Assembly (NCBI RefSeq): GCF_003285545.1
Contig: NZ_QLNV01000009.1
Span: forward strand, 62,001 to 126,000
DNA length: 64,000 bases
Reading direction: 5' to 3'
DNA from: Sinomicrobium soli
GTDB lineage: Bacteria > Bacteroidota > Bacteroidia > Flavobacteriales > Flavobacteriaceae
A program made the position numbers and the translations under genes. Below the pieces are notes generated by a model, which saw only the letters and a list, made by a program, of their open reading frames with translations, did not search any database and was not told the DNA's origin. This document shows positions 15,989 through 24,312 of this stretch, piece after piece (position 1 is the stretch's first letter; each line of letters opens with the position of its first letter).

Positions 15989-17305
15989 ATGTCCGAATCC
16001 CAAAACATAGAATACAAAAGTACTTGGCACGATGATTATTTAAAATGGGTGTGCGGTTTTGCCAATGCCCAGGGTGGTGTGATTTTTATAGGAAAGGACG
16101 ATAATGGAAATGTATCAGGCATTGACGATCACAAAAGGTTAATGGACGATATCCCCAACAAAATCCGAAATGCAATGGGCATTACCGTTGAGGTAAACCT
16201 GCATGAAGAATCGGGGAAACACTTTATCGAAATCATTACGCTTCCCTATTCCGTGCCTATTTCCCTGCGGGGTCGATACTATTACCGTAGCGGAAGTACC
16301 AAACAGGAATTAACGGGGGCCTCGCTCAATGAGTTTTTGTTGAAAAAATCAGGAAAAACATGGGATGACGTAATTGAACCAAGAGCCACGTTTGACGACA
16401 TTGACGAAAAGGCAGTTGCTACATTTGTCCAGGAAGCGGAATTTTCAGGGCGTTTGCCCGAAAGTAAAGGCTTAACTGTTCCGCAGTTATTTGACAAATT
16501 AAGGCTTACCGAAAACGGACAGTTGAAACGGGCCGCAATCGTTTTGTTTGCCAAAGACCCTGCAAAATTTTATCCGAATACATTTGTAAAGATTGGTCGT
16601 TTCGGGAAAGATGATGCAGATCTTATATTCCAGGAAAATGAAGAAGGGAATCTAATTATGATACTTCAAACCATTCTGGAACAGTTACATCACAAATTTC
16701 TTATAAGGAAAGTCTCATTTGAAGGAATGAAAAGAATCGAAACCAGCGAGTATCCTGTTCCTGCATTGCGTGAAGTTATACTGAATGCTTTGGTACACCG
16801 TAATTATATGGGAGCACCTACCCAAATCAGAGTTTATGATGATAAAATTGTTTTTTGGAATGAGGGAACTTTACCACAAGGTTTAAGTATAGAAGCGTTA
16901 AAAGGTTTTCATGCTTCACAACCAAGAAATATACTCATTGCAGATGTTTGTTTCAAAGGAGGCTACATTGATTCTTGGGGTCGTGGAATGTTGAAAATAT
17001 ATAATGCCTGTAAAGAAGCAGGATTACCTGAGCCTGAAATAAAAGAGTTTCAGAATGGTTTACTGGTAACACTTTTCAAAAACAACCTGACAGAAGAACA
17101 ATTAAACAAACTCGGGCTAAATGAAAGACAGTTTAAAGCCGTTGAGTTTGTAAAAGAAAATGGGCAGATTACAAATAAAGAATATCAATCTATAAACTCA
17201 ATAAGTGAGCGGACTGCATCAAGAGAATTATCTCAATTGGTTGAAAAGAAAGTTTTAAAAAGTTCTGAAACAAAGGGGGCAGGCTCATATTTTTACTTGC
17301 CATAA
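15989..17305 (+). CDS. AlbA_2 (Schlafen-type) and GHKL ATPase domain protein, RecG-like regulator
   Basis: 438 aa. An N-terminal AlbA_2 domain (about 1-120) opens with SQNIEYKSTWHDDYLKWVCGFANAQGGVIFIG, the E-K and GG pattern of the family. The middle section ends in an HATPase_c_4-like domain (about 255-365: LREVILNALVHRNY, then GGYIDSWGRGMLKIYNAC). A winged HTH closes the protein (about 378-438, NGQITNKEYQSINSISERTASRELSQLVEKK). Such proteins are often called transcriptional regulators or RecG-like but have no helicase core. It follows drmB by 25 nt and stands where DISARM systems usually carry drmC or a methyltransferase. It may be an accessory defence gene or an operon regulator. Confidence 0.82.
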   Translation: MSESQNIEYKSTWHDDYLKWVCGFANAQGGVIFIGKDDNGNVSGIDDHKRLMDDIPNKIRNAMGITVEVNLHEESGKHFIEIITLPYSVPISLRGRYYYRSGSTKQELTGASLNEFLLKKSGKTWDDVIEPRATFDDIDEKAVATFVQEAEFSGRLPESKGLTVPQLFDKLRLTENGQLKRAAIVLFAKDPAKFYPNTFVKIGRFGKDDADLIFQENEEGNLIMILQTILEQLHHKFLIRKVSFEGMKRIETSEYPVPALREVILNALVHRNYMGAPTQIRVYDDKIVFWNEGTLPQGLSIEALKGFHASQPRNILIADVCFKGGYIDSWGRGMLKIYNACKEAGLPEPEIKEFQNGLLVTLFKNNLTEEQLNKLGLNERQFKAVEFVKENGQITNKEYQSINSISERTASRELSQLVEKKVLKSSETKGAGSYFYLP

Positions 17306-17310
17306 GAAGA

Positions 17311-17361
17311 ATAACGCCAAAATACCGCCAATACCGCCACAATGAAGCCAAAATACCGCCA
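17311..17361. repeat. Four direct 9-bp repeats near the island's right end
   Basis: ATACCGCCA occurs at 17322-17330, 17331-17339 and 17353-17361, with a one-mismatch copy ATAACGCCA at 17311-17319. They lie 150-200 bp inside the tRNA boundary, where arm-type integrase or excisionase sites are usual. The rest of 17362-17460 shows no gene. Confidence 0.5.
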
Positions 17362-17462
17362 AATGCCAATGCTATGTTATATACCCTCCAGAGTTTATAG
17401 GATGTTATGGTAAGAAACATTTTTACTGTACACAAAAAAATCTGCCACCAATTTTGCCACCC

Positions 17463-17507
17463 AAAAAAACCAAAAACCCCGTAAAACAAGCGTTTCACAG
17501 GGTTTTT
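17463..17507 (-). terminator. Terminator of tRNA-Leu
   Basis: On the minus strand AAAAACCC (17507-17500) pairs with GGGTTTTT (17479-17472), the inner part pairs further (GTGAAAC with GTTTTAC, one G-T pair), and a T-run follows at 17469-17463. Confidence 0.75.
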
Positions 17508-17510
17508 ACG

Positions 17511-17592
17511 TACCTCGGGTGGGAATCGAACCCACACTCCCGAAAGAACCGGATTTTGAATCCGGCGCGTCTACCAATTCCGCCACCGAGGC
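17511..17592 (-). tRNA. tRNA-Leu (anticodon CAA)
   Basis: The minus strand gives an acceptor stem GCCTCGG pairing with CCGAGGT (last pair G-T), a D arm GGCGGAATTGGTAGACGC, an anticodon stem CCGGA/TCCGG around loop TTCAAAA (anticodon CAA), a long variable arm and a T arm GTGGGTTCGATTCCCAC. 82 nt with discriminator A; CCA is not encoded. Its 3' end coincides with the edge of the accessory island, so it is the likely attachment site. Confidence 0.95.
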
Positions 17593-17640
17593 CTGAAATC
17601 GGGATGCAAATCTAATGATTTTTTAAGAAGTTTATGATAA

Positions 17641-18726
17641 TTATTTATTTTTTTGTCTGGCCAGTTCGTTGCGTTCTATGGTATGCCCCGGCCTGGTCCA
17701 TCGCGGGCGTTCGTCGAGGGAGGTAAATACGGTGTTTTCCGCTTCTACCGTTTGTGGCTGTACTTTTTTGGTAAAGGGTTTCTGGGGGTTGAGCCCGAGC
17801 ATTTTGAACATCTGCATGTCTTCATTGACATCCGGGTTGGGGGTGGTGAGCAGTTTGTCTCCCGCGAAGATGGAGTTCGCCCCGGCAAAGAAGCACATGG
17901 CCTGCCCTTCGCGGCTCATACTGGTACGCCCTGCAGAGAGGCGGACCTGGGTTTCGGGCATCACGATACGGGTGGTGGCTACCATACGGATCATTTCCCA
18001 TATTTCTACCGGCTCCTGGTCTTCCATCGGAGTACCGTCTACCGCTACCAGGGCATTGATGGGTACGGATTCCGGTTGCGGATTCAGTGTGGAGAGAGCC
18101 ACCAGCATTCCGGCCCGGTCTTCCAGTTTTTCTCCCATACCTATAATCCCCCCGCTACATACGGTGACATTGGTCTTACGTACGTTTTCTATGGTTTGCA
18201 GGCGGTCTTCATACCCTCTTGTAGAGATGACTTCCTTATAATATTCTTCCGAGGTGTCCAGGTTGTGGTTATAGGCATAAAGACCGGCTTCTGCCAGGCG
18301 CCTGGCCTGATTTTCGGTAATCATGCCGAGGGTACAGCACACTTCCATGTCCAGTTTGTTGATGGTACGCACCATTTCGAGTACCTCGTCAAATTCCGGT
18401 CCGTCCTTTACATTGCGCCATGCGGCGCCCATACATACCCTGGAACTTCCGGCCGATCTGGCACGAAGTGCCTGCGCTTTTACCTGCTGCACACTCATCA
18501 GGTCGTTGCCTTCTACATTGGTATGATAGCGCGCGGCCTGCGGGCAGTACCCGCAATCTTCCGGGCATCCTCCGGTCTTTATGGAGAGCAGGGTGGAGAC
18601 CTGTACCGTATTCGGATCGTGGTGCTTACGGTGTACCGTGGCAGCTTCGTAAAGCAGCTCCATCAGTGGCTTGTTATAAATGTCCAGTATCTCTTCTTTG
18701 GTCCAGTTATGTCTTATTTCACTCAT
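17641..18726 (-). CDS. bioB: Biotin synthase
   Basis: 361 aa radical SAM enzyme that inserts sulfur into dethiobiotin to give biotin. Radical SAM cluster motif CPEDCGYC follows SIKTGG (about residues 47-60). AWRNVKDGPEFDEVLEMV, YNHNLDTSEEYYKEV and the R of RLSAGR fit BioB and its auxiliary 2Fe-2S site. Full length for the family. It lies downstream of the aldo-keto reductase on the same strand with a 126-bp gap; no other bio genes are nearby. Confidence 0.97.
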   Translation of the reverse strand: MSEIRHNWTKEEILDIYNKPLMELLYEAATVHRKHHDPNTVQVSTLLSIKTGGCPEDCGYCPQAARYHTNVEGNDLMSVQQVKAQALRARSAGSSRVCMGAAWRNVKDGPEFDEVLEMVRTINKLDMEVCCTLGMITENQARRLAEAGLYAYNHNLDTSEEYYKEVISTRGYEDRLQTIENVRKTNVTVCSGGIIGMGEKLEDRAGMLVALSTLNPQPESVPINALVAVDGTPMEDQEPVEIWEMIRMVATTRIVMPETQVRLSAGRTSMSREGQAMCFFAGANSIFAGDKLLTTPNPDVNEDMQMFKMLGLNPQKPFTKKVQPQTVEAENTVFTSLDERPRWTRPGHTIERNELARQKNK

Positions 18727-18852
18727 AGGTTCAGTTTTGAAGTTGCGAATGCCATCCGCACCATATCCAGGTCAAAAGTACTAAAAAAGGATGTGTTCTT
18801 GGCCAGGTACCGGGCTAAAATGGAATGCCGGTGCCCATAAAATGCCTTCCTG

Positions 18853-19887
18853 TCAGGGAGCCGGGTCGGGAAACTCCTGGTATATGGCATCGATCTCCTG
18901 CATGATCTCCTTGTTGAGATTGATGTCAATACTGCCGATATTTTCCCTGAGCTGTTCCACGGTAGTGGCCCCGATGATGGTGCTTGTCACAAAAGGACGG
19001 CTGTTGACGAATGCGAGCGCCATTTGTGCCGGCGAAAGCCGGTGTGCCGCAGCCAGGGCACAATATTTCCGGATAGCTGTGGTGGCCTGTTTACTGCTGT
19101 ACCGGCTCATTCCGGGAAAAAGGGTGATCCTCGAGTTTTCCGGGCGGGCATCCAGGTACTTGCCGCTCAGGGTGCCGAAGGCCAGGGGAGAATAGGGGAT
19201 CAACCCGATGTTTTCCCTCATGGAGATCTCTGCCAGCCCTGTTTCATACTGCCTGTTGACCAGCGAATACGGATTTTGTACGGTGACCATTTTGGGGAGT
19301 CCGTGTTTCCGGCTTTCTTCGAGAAAGCGCATAACCCCGTACGGCGTTTCATTAGACACTCCGATATGGCGGATTTTTCCTTCCCTGATAAAATGGTCCA
19401 GGGTTTCCAGGATTCCGGCAAAATTATCCTTCCACTGCTCGTTTTCCCGGTGCTCGTAACCACGTTTTCCGAAAAAGTTGGCATTCCGTTCCGGCCAGTG
19501 CAACTGGTAGAGGTCGATATAATCGGTCTGCAGCCTTTTAAGGCTGGCGTTCAGGGCTTCGGTAATGGCTTCCCTGCAGAAACCGTTCTGGCGGATATGC
19601 TTGTTTGAATATCCCGGGCCTGCCACTTTGGAGGCGAGTATTACCTTGTCCCGGTTCCCGGTTTTCCGGAACCATGAACCGATGATGCGCTCTGTAGCTC
19701 CCTGGGTTTCTTTTCGTGCCGGTACGGCGTATAGCTCGGCCGTATCAAAAAAATTGACACCCTGTTCCAGGGCGTAATCCATCTGCTGATGTCCGTCGGC
19801 CTCGGTATTTTGCTCTCCCCAGGTCATGGTGCCCAGGCATATTTTGCTTACGGTGAGGCCGGTATCGGGTAACAGGGTATATTTCAT
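18853..19887 (-). CDS. Aldo/keto reductase, Tas-like
   Basis: 344 aa NADPH-dependent oxidoreductase with a TIM-barrel fold. Catalytic features visible: GVNFFDTAELY (Asp and Tyr, about residues 45-55), the Lys in ILASKVAG, and DYIDLYQLHWPERN with the active His. It closely resembles the E. coli Tas group. Natural substrate unknown. The start follows the OmpA-like gene by 16 bp, so it may be cotranscribed with it, without obvious functional connection. Confidence 0.9.
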   Translation of the reverse strand: MKYTLLPDTGLTVSKICLGTMTWGEQNTEADGHQQMDYALEQGVNFFDTAELYAVPARKETQGATERIIGSWFRKTGNRDKVILASKVAGPGYSNKHIRQNGFCREAITEALNASLKRLQTDYIDLYQLHWPERNANFFGKRGYEHRENEQWKDNFAGILETLDHFIREGKIRHIGVSNETPYGVMRFLEESRKHGLPKMVTVQNPYSLVNRQYETGLAEISMRENIGLIPYSPLAFGTLSGKYLDARPENSRITLFPGMSRYSSKQATTAIRKYCALAAAHRLSPAQMALAFVNSRPFVTSTIIGATTVEQLRENIGSIDINLNKEIMQEIDAIYQEFPDPAP

Positions 19888-19903
19888 AAAGGGGGTCTCA
19901 GTG

Positions 19904-20863
19904 TTATAGTTCGTTCAGCAATCGCGATATTTCGTCCAGTTTCGGGGTGAGGATCACTTCGATCCTCCTGTTTTTGGCTTTTCCTTCGGGACTGGTATTC
20001 GGTGCTACCGGGGCGTATTCGCTTCTTCCGGCAGCAGTGAGGTTCTGCGCATCTATCCCCGGGTTTTCCCGCAATATCCTGACAATGGCAGTAGCCCTCT
20101 TGGTAGAGAGGTCCCAGTTATTTTCAATATGGCCGTTGCCGCGGTAGGGAACATTGTCGGTATGTCCTTCTATGAGTACGGAAATATCGGGGTTCTGGGC
20201 CAGTACTTTTCCCAGTTCCGCAACTGCCCGCCGTCCTTCCTGTCCTACAGCCCAGCTCCCGCTGCCGAAGAGCAGCTTGTTTTCCATCGATACATAGACT
20301 TTTCCGTCGCGTTGTTCTACAGTGAGGCCGTTGCCTTCAAAATCGAGCAGGGCTTTTGAAACGGCATCCTTCAGTTGCTGCATGGCCGCATCTTTGGAAG
20401 CGATCAGGCTTTCCAGTTCATCGACCCTCCCTGAACGCTGGTGAAGTTCCCTTTTGAGCATTTCAAGGCGTGCACTCTCTTCGGCAAGCGCATTTTCCTT
20501 GGCTTCCAGTTCGGCGAGCAATTCCCTGTTTCTCCTGGAATTTTCGGCGATAGAGGCACTGCTGTTCTTTTCCAGGGCTTCATACGACTGCTGCAGGTTT
20601 TCCAGGTTGTTCCTGGCGGCGGCGTATTCCCGTTCCAGCCTGTCGCGTTCTGCAGTGGCTTCTTCATGTGCCTTCCGGAGCGAAGAGAGTTCGTTTTCCA
20701 GCTGCCGGTTTGCTGTTTCCTGTTCCTCCACCCTGTGTTGGAGGGTGTCCTTTTGCTGTTGGAGCGATTGGTAACGGGCTTCGAGATCCTTGTACACTCC
20801 TGCAGAGACACAGGAAGAGAGAAAGACCAGCATGCCGATCCCGTAAAATGCTTTTTTCCACAT
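19904..20863 (-). CDS. OmpA-family lipoprotein with coiled coil
   Basis: 319 aa from the ATG at 20863. The longer frame reaching into xth is not used because MWKKAFYGIGMLVFLSSC is a clear lipoprotein signal with lipobox LSSC. A long coiled coil rich in Glu, Gln and Lys (about 25-165) is followed by an OmpA C-terminal peptidoglycan-binding domain (about 190-315: VLIEGHTDNVPYRG, NWDLSTKRATAIVRIL, AAGRSEYAPVAPN, KAKNRRIEVILTP). It probably tethers the outer membrane to the cell wall. It starts 11 bp after xth. Confidence 0.92.
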   Translation of the reverse strand: MWKKAFYGIGMLVFLSSCVSAGVYKDLEARYQSLQQQKDTLQHRVEEQETANRQLENELSSLRKAHEEATAERDRLEREYAAARNNLENLQQSYEALEKNSSASIAENSRRNRELLAELEAKENALAEESARLEMLKRELHQRSGRVDELESLIASKDAAMQQLKDAVSKALLDFEGNGLTVEQRDGKVYVSMENKLLFGSGSWAVGQEGRRAVAELGKVLAQNPDISVLIEGHTDNVPYRGNGHIENNWDLSTKRATAIVRILRENPGIDAQNLTAAGRSEYAPVAPNTSPEGKAKNRRIEVILTPKLDEISRLLNEL

Positions 20864-20874
20864 GGTACTATTGT

Positions 20875-21639
20875 TTAAACATTGAGTTCCACCATAATCG
20901 GGCAATGGTCGCTGTGCCTGGCTTCGGGGAGTATGACCGCTCTCGACAGCTTGTCCCTGAGCGGCTGGCTTACCATATTGTAATCGATACGCCAGCCCTT
21001 GTTGTTGTTCCTGGCATTGGCCCGGTAACTCCACCACGAATACTGGTGCGGCTCCTGGTTGAAGTGCCGGAAACTATCTACGAAGCCGTTATTGATAAAA
21101 TCGTCTATCCAGGCCCTTTCCACCGGGAGGAACCCGGAAACCCTGGCGTTGCGTACCGGGTCGTGGATGTCAATGGCACGGTGACAGATATTGTAATCTC
21201 CCGAAATAACGAGCTGGGGCCTTTCCTGTTTCAGGCGGTCGATGTATTCCTGGAAATCGGCCATGTACTGCAGTTTGTGTTCCAGCCGGTTGATGTTGGT
21301 TCCAGAGGGCAGGTAGAGGCTCATTACGGAAATACCGTTAAAATCGGCCCGGATGTTACGTCCTTCCATATCCATATAATCTATCCCCGTCCCGAATTCC
21401 ACATGATCGGGTTGCATCCTGGAGAGTATGGCCACCCCGCTGTAACCTTTCTTTTCGGCACTGAACCAGTAATGATACGGATATCCGGCCTTTTCAAACA
21501 GGGAGAGGTCAACCTGCTCCTTCATGGCCTTGGTTTCCTGGAGGCAGATGACATCCGGGGCGGCAATTTGCAGCCAGTTGAGAAATCCCTTGTTTATCGC
21601 GGCCCTGATACCGTTGACATTATAGGAGATGATCTTCAT
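20875..21639 (-). CDS. xth: Exodeoxyribonuclease III
   Basis: 254 aa AP endonuclease/3'-exonuclease of the EEP superfamily, acting in base excision repair. Motifs: MKIISYNVNGIRAA, ICLQETK with the metal-binding Glu, SGDYNICH with the catalytic Asp/Asn, and WWSYRANARNNNKGWRIDY plus HSDHCPIMVEL at the end. Full length for the family. It is the first gene of a likely xth-lipoprotein-AKR row on the minus strand. Confidence 0.95.
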   Translation of the reverse strand: MKIISYNVNGIRAAINKGFLNWLQIAAPDVICLQETKAMKEQVDLSLFEKAGYPYHYWFSAEKKGYSGVAILSRMQPDHVEFGTGIDYMDMEGRNIRADFNGISVMSLYLPSGTNINRLEHKLQYMADFQEYIDRLKQERPQLVISGDYNICHRAIDIHDPVRNARVSGFLPVERAWIDDFINNGFVDSFRHFNQEPHQYSWWSYRANARNNNKGWRIDYNMVSQPLRDKLSRAVILPEARHSDHCPIMVELNV

Positions 21640-21705
21640 TTTTTGTGTTTTGTGCTAAATTAAGGAATAGGTTTTTCCCGGAATTATAAAATATAGCTAA
21701 AATTT

Positions 21706-21740
21706 AAGGCTGCCCCGTACCGATGGGGGCAGCCTTTTTA
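21706..21740. terminator. Terminator downstream of ahcY
   Basis: AAGGCTGCCCC and GGGGCAGCCTT form an 11-bp stem around an 8-9-nt loop. A T-run follows on the plus strand and a weaker AAATTTT on the minus strand. It lies between the end of ahcY and the start of xth, both leftward genes, so it most likely ends ahcY. Confidence 0.75.
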
Positions 21741-21855
21741 TGTTACAAGTTACAGGTTGCAGGTTTGGGCATGCCTCAAAACCGGCATATTAATGTCCTG
21801 TATCTTCAATCTTGTCTTGAAGTCCTGCGTCTGCCGGGATGGGAGGTCCCGGTCA
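21741..21855. other. Short intergenic stretch with repeat-like text
   Basis: Contains TGTTACAAGTTACAGGTTGCAGG, similar in style to other intergenic repeat fragments in this window. No gene seen. Confidence 0.3.
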
Positions 21856-23172
21856 TTAATACCGGTAATAATCCGGTTTGAACGGGCCTTCTACCGTAAC
21901 GCCTATATATTTTGCCTGGTCTTCGCTGAGAGTTTCCAGCTCCACACCGATCTTTTCAAGATGAAGCCTTGCCACTTTCTCATCCAGGTGTTTGGGCAGC
22001 ATATATACCTTGTTTTCGTATTTGTCGCCGCGGTTCCACAATTCTATCTGTGCCAGGGTCTGGTTGGTAAAGGAGTTGCTCATCACAAAGCTGGGATGGC
22101 CGGTGGCACAGCCCAGGTTTACCAGCCTGCCTTCGGCCAGCAGGATGATGTCGTTGCGGTTTACAGTATATTTGTCTACCTGGGGTTTGATATTCACTTT
22201 GGAAGCCCCGTGATTTTTGTTCAGCCAGGCCACATCGATCTCGTTGTCAAAATGCCCGATATTACACACGATGGTCTTGTCTTTCATGGCCTCGAAATGA
22301 CGTCCTGTTACGATATCCTTGTTTCCCGTGGTGGTAATCACGATATCTGCCTTGCCCACTACATTTTCCAGTTTTTTAACCTCATAGCCTTCCATGGCCG
22401 CCTGCAGGGCGCAGATAGGATCTATTTCGGTTACGGTAACTATGGCCCCGGCACCCCTGAAAGAAGCCGCGGTACCCTTGCCTACATCACCGTACCCGCA
22501 TACGACCACGCGTTTTCCGGCAAGCATGACATCGGTAGCCCTTCTTATGGCGTCCACGGCGCTCTCCCGGCATCCGTACTTGTTGTCAAATTTCGATTTG
22601 GTCACGGAGTCATTGACGTTTATGGCAGGCATGGGGAGCGTTCCGTTTTTCATACGTTCATACAGGCGGTGTACCCCTGTAGTGGTTTCTTCCGAAAGGC
22701 CCCTGACGCCCGGTACCAGGCCGGGGTACTGATCGAGCACCATATTGGTGAGATCGCCTCCGTCGTCCAGGATCATATTAAGCGGTTTCCGCTCTTCCCC
22801 GAAGAAAAGGGTCTGTTCGATACACCAGTTGAACTCTTCCTCGTTCATGCCTTTCCACGCATAGACCGGAATACCGGCAGCAGCAATGGCGGCGGCGGCA
22901 TGGTCCTGCGTAGAGAAAATATTACAGGAACTCCAGGTAACCTCGGCCCCGAGGGCTACGAGGGTTTCTATGAGTACGGCGGTCTGTATCGTCATGTGCA
23001 GGCATCCTGCTATACGTGCTCCCTTCAGGGGTTGTTCTTCCGCATATTCCTCGCGAAGCGACATCAGGCCGGGCATTTCGGCTTCTGCCAGCTCTATTTC
23101 CTTTCTTCCCCATTCGGCCAGTGAAATATCCTTCACTTTATATGCAGTGTAGGGAGCTGTTTTTGTATTCAT
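21856..23172 (-). CDS. ahcY: Adenosylhomocysteinase
   Basis: 438 aa NAD-dependent enzyme that splits S-adenosylhomocysteine into adenosine and homocysteine, clearing the product of methylation reactions. Motifs: [32 protein letters not shown], the NAD loop [15 protein letters not shown], and the C-terminal PDYYRY with the conserved Lys/Tyr that reach the neighbouring subunit. Full length. Its own promoter lies 60 bp upstream and a terminator follows it, so it is monocistronic. Confidence 0.98.
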   Translation of the reverse strand: MNTKTAPYTAYKVKDISLAEWGRKEIELAEAEMPGLMSLREEYAEEQPLKGARIAGCLHMTIQTAVLIETLVALGAEVTWSSCNIFSTQDHAAAAIAAAGIPVYAWKGMNEEEFNWCIEQTLFFGEERKPLNMILDDGGDLTNMVLDQYPGLVPGVRGLSEETTTGVHRLYERMKNGTLPMPAINVNDSVTKSKFDNKYGCRESAVDAIRRATDVMLAGKRVVVCGYGDVGKGTAASFRGAGAIVTVTEIDPICALQAAMEGYEVKKLENVVGKADIVITTTGNKDIVTGRHFEAMKDKTIVCNIGHFDNEIDVAWLNKNHGASKVNIKPQVDKYTVNRNDIILLAEGRLVNLGCATGHPSFVMSNSFTNQTLAQIELWNRGDKYENKVYMLPKHLDEKVARLHLEKIGVELETLSEDQAKYIGVTVEGPFKPDYYRY

Positions 23173-23234
23173 AATCGTATATTTGTTTTTTAAGCGATTT
23201 GTGGTCCCCTTTCCGAAAAGGGAAAAGGAGGGTG

Positions 23235-23242
23235 CAAAGTTA
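23235..23242 (-). promoter_or_regulatory. -7 element of the ahcY promoter
   Basis: The minus strand reads TAACTTTG, an exact TAnnTTTG match 63 bases before the ahcY start. The -33 TTG is not clear. The leader shows no recognisable SAH or SAM riboswitch. Confidence 0.5.
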
Positions 23243-23346
23243 AGGAATAACTTTATCTAAGTAAAATATAGAAGCCGTATAGTTCGTTTTACGGACTTGC
23301 GGTTTGTAATGCCGAAGGCCCCGGGGCTTTCAGAACGGAACTTTTT

Positions 23347-23982
23347 ATGCCGCTGTATAAAACCATATCGGTAAACGAAAATACCACCATACGGATCTGG
23401 AAAATTGAAGAGAGCTACGAGGAATTACTGCAAAACATACATCCCACCCCGAGATGCCTGCACCGGGTGAATTCGATGAAATCCGATATTCACCGCAGGG
23501 GGTTCCTGAGTGTACGGCAGCTGCTCAGGGAGGCAGGCTATGAAGCGGAAGCATTGTACTACGACGCTAACGGGAAGCCCCACCTGAAAGACGGCAAATG
23601 TATCTCAATAACCCATTCTTTCGGATTTTCTGCGGTGATTATCAGTGATGCCCCGGTGGGGATAGATATCGAAAAACAACGGGAAAAAATAAGGCTGATC
23701 GCAGACAAGTTCGTAGATTACGAGTTCAGTTACCTGACGGATGAAGACCTGGTGAGGAAGCTTACGGTGATATGGTGTGCCAAGGAAAGCCTTTATAAGG
23801 TTTTTGCCGTAAAAGGGATGAGTTTTAAGGAGCATACCAGGGTCATTCCGTTTCTTCCCGGAGAAAACCATACCACGTCGTGGATACATTACGAAGGGCA
23901 GGTCCGGAAATACCGGGTGCCTTTCCTCGAGTTTGAAGGGTTTACCTGTGCCTATGCCCTCAGGGAGCCTTTGGGAACCTGA
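23347..23982 (+). CDS. 4'-phosphopantetheinyl transferase superfamily protein
   Basis: 211 aa. It moves phosphopantetheine from CoA to a serine of an acyl or peptidyl carrier protein. The two signature motifs are present: GIDIEKQ (about residues 103-109, metal-binding Asp) and WCAKESLYKVFAVKGMSF (about 140-157, catalytic Glu and Lys). SITHSFGFSAVII before them fits the Sfp/EntD fold. Size suits a Sfp-type enzyme and not the short AcpS. No carrier protein or NRPS/PKS is nearby. ahcY is divergent. Confidence 0.88.
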   Translation: MPLYKTISVNENTTIRIWKIEESYEELLQNIHPTPRCLHRVNSMKSDIHRRGFLSVRQLLREAGYEAEALYYDANGKPHLKDGKCISITHSFGFSAVIISDAPVGIDIEKQREKIRLIADKFVDYEFSYLTDEDLVRKLTVIWCAKESLYKVFAVKGMSFKEHTRVIPFLPGENHTTSWIHYEGQVRKYRVPFLEFEGFTCAYALREPLGT

Positions 23983-24051
23983 ATAGATCATTATAATCCG
24001 TTTTATCCGTTTTTACACCCGGGAAAGACCATTAACCATTAATAATTTGCT

Positions 24052-24312
24052 ATGAAAATTTCGGTAGAACTCACTTTAACTCCGCTACAGGACCAATATG
24101 AAGATGCCATTATTCACTTTATTAAAAAACTCCGTGCTTCCGGACTTACGGTACTGGAAAACCCGTTGAGCACACAGGTATACGGAGACTATGACAAGGT
24201 CATGGCATTGTTGACTACAGAGATCAAAGAAGCTTTTGAACTGGTGGAACGGGGACTGTTGTATATGAAGATCGTAAAATCGGATCGCAGCGATTATGAA
24301 CCACATTTTTGA
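24052..24312 (+). CDS. Thiamine-binding YkoF/MTH1187-family protein
   Basis: 86 aa. MKISVELTLTPLQDQYEDAIIHFIKKLRASGLTVLENPLSTQVYGDYDKVM has the ferredoxin-like fold pattern (LTPL, then STQVYGDYDKV) of the small family related to YkoF, which binds thiamine or its pyrimidine part. Its last 17 bases overlap the start of the pnuC-like gene, so the two are coupled, which points to vitamin uptake or sensing. Ligand is inferred. Confidence 0.7.
   Translation: MKISVELTLTPLQDQYEDAIIHFIKKLRASGLTVLENPLSTQVYGDYDKVMALLTTEIKEAFELVERGLLYMKIVKSDRSDYEPHF

Noticed and set aside
17653-18840. 395-aa ORF opposite bioB
   Set aside because: Antisense shadow of a clear BioB gene with high-GC codons; no recognisable domain.
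23173-23340. SAH or SAM riboswitch in front of ahcY
   Set aside because: None of the conserved aptamer blocks could be found.
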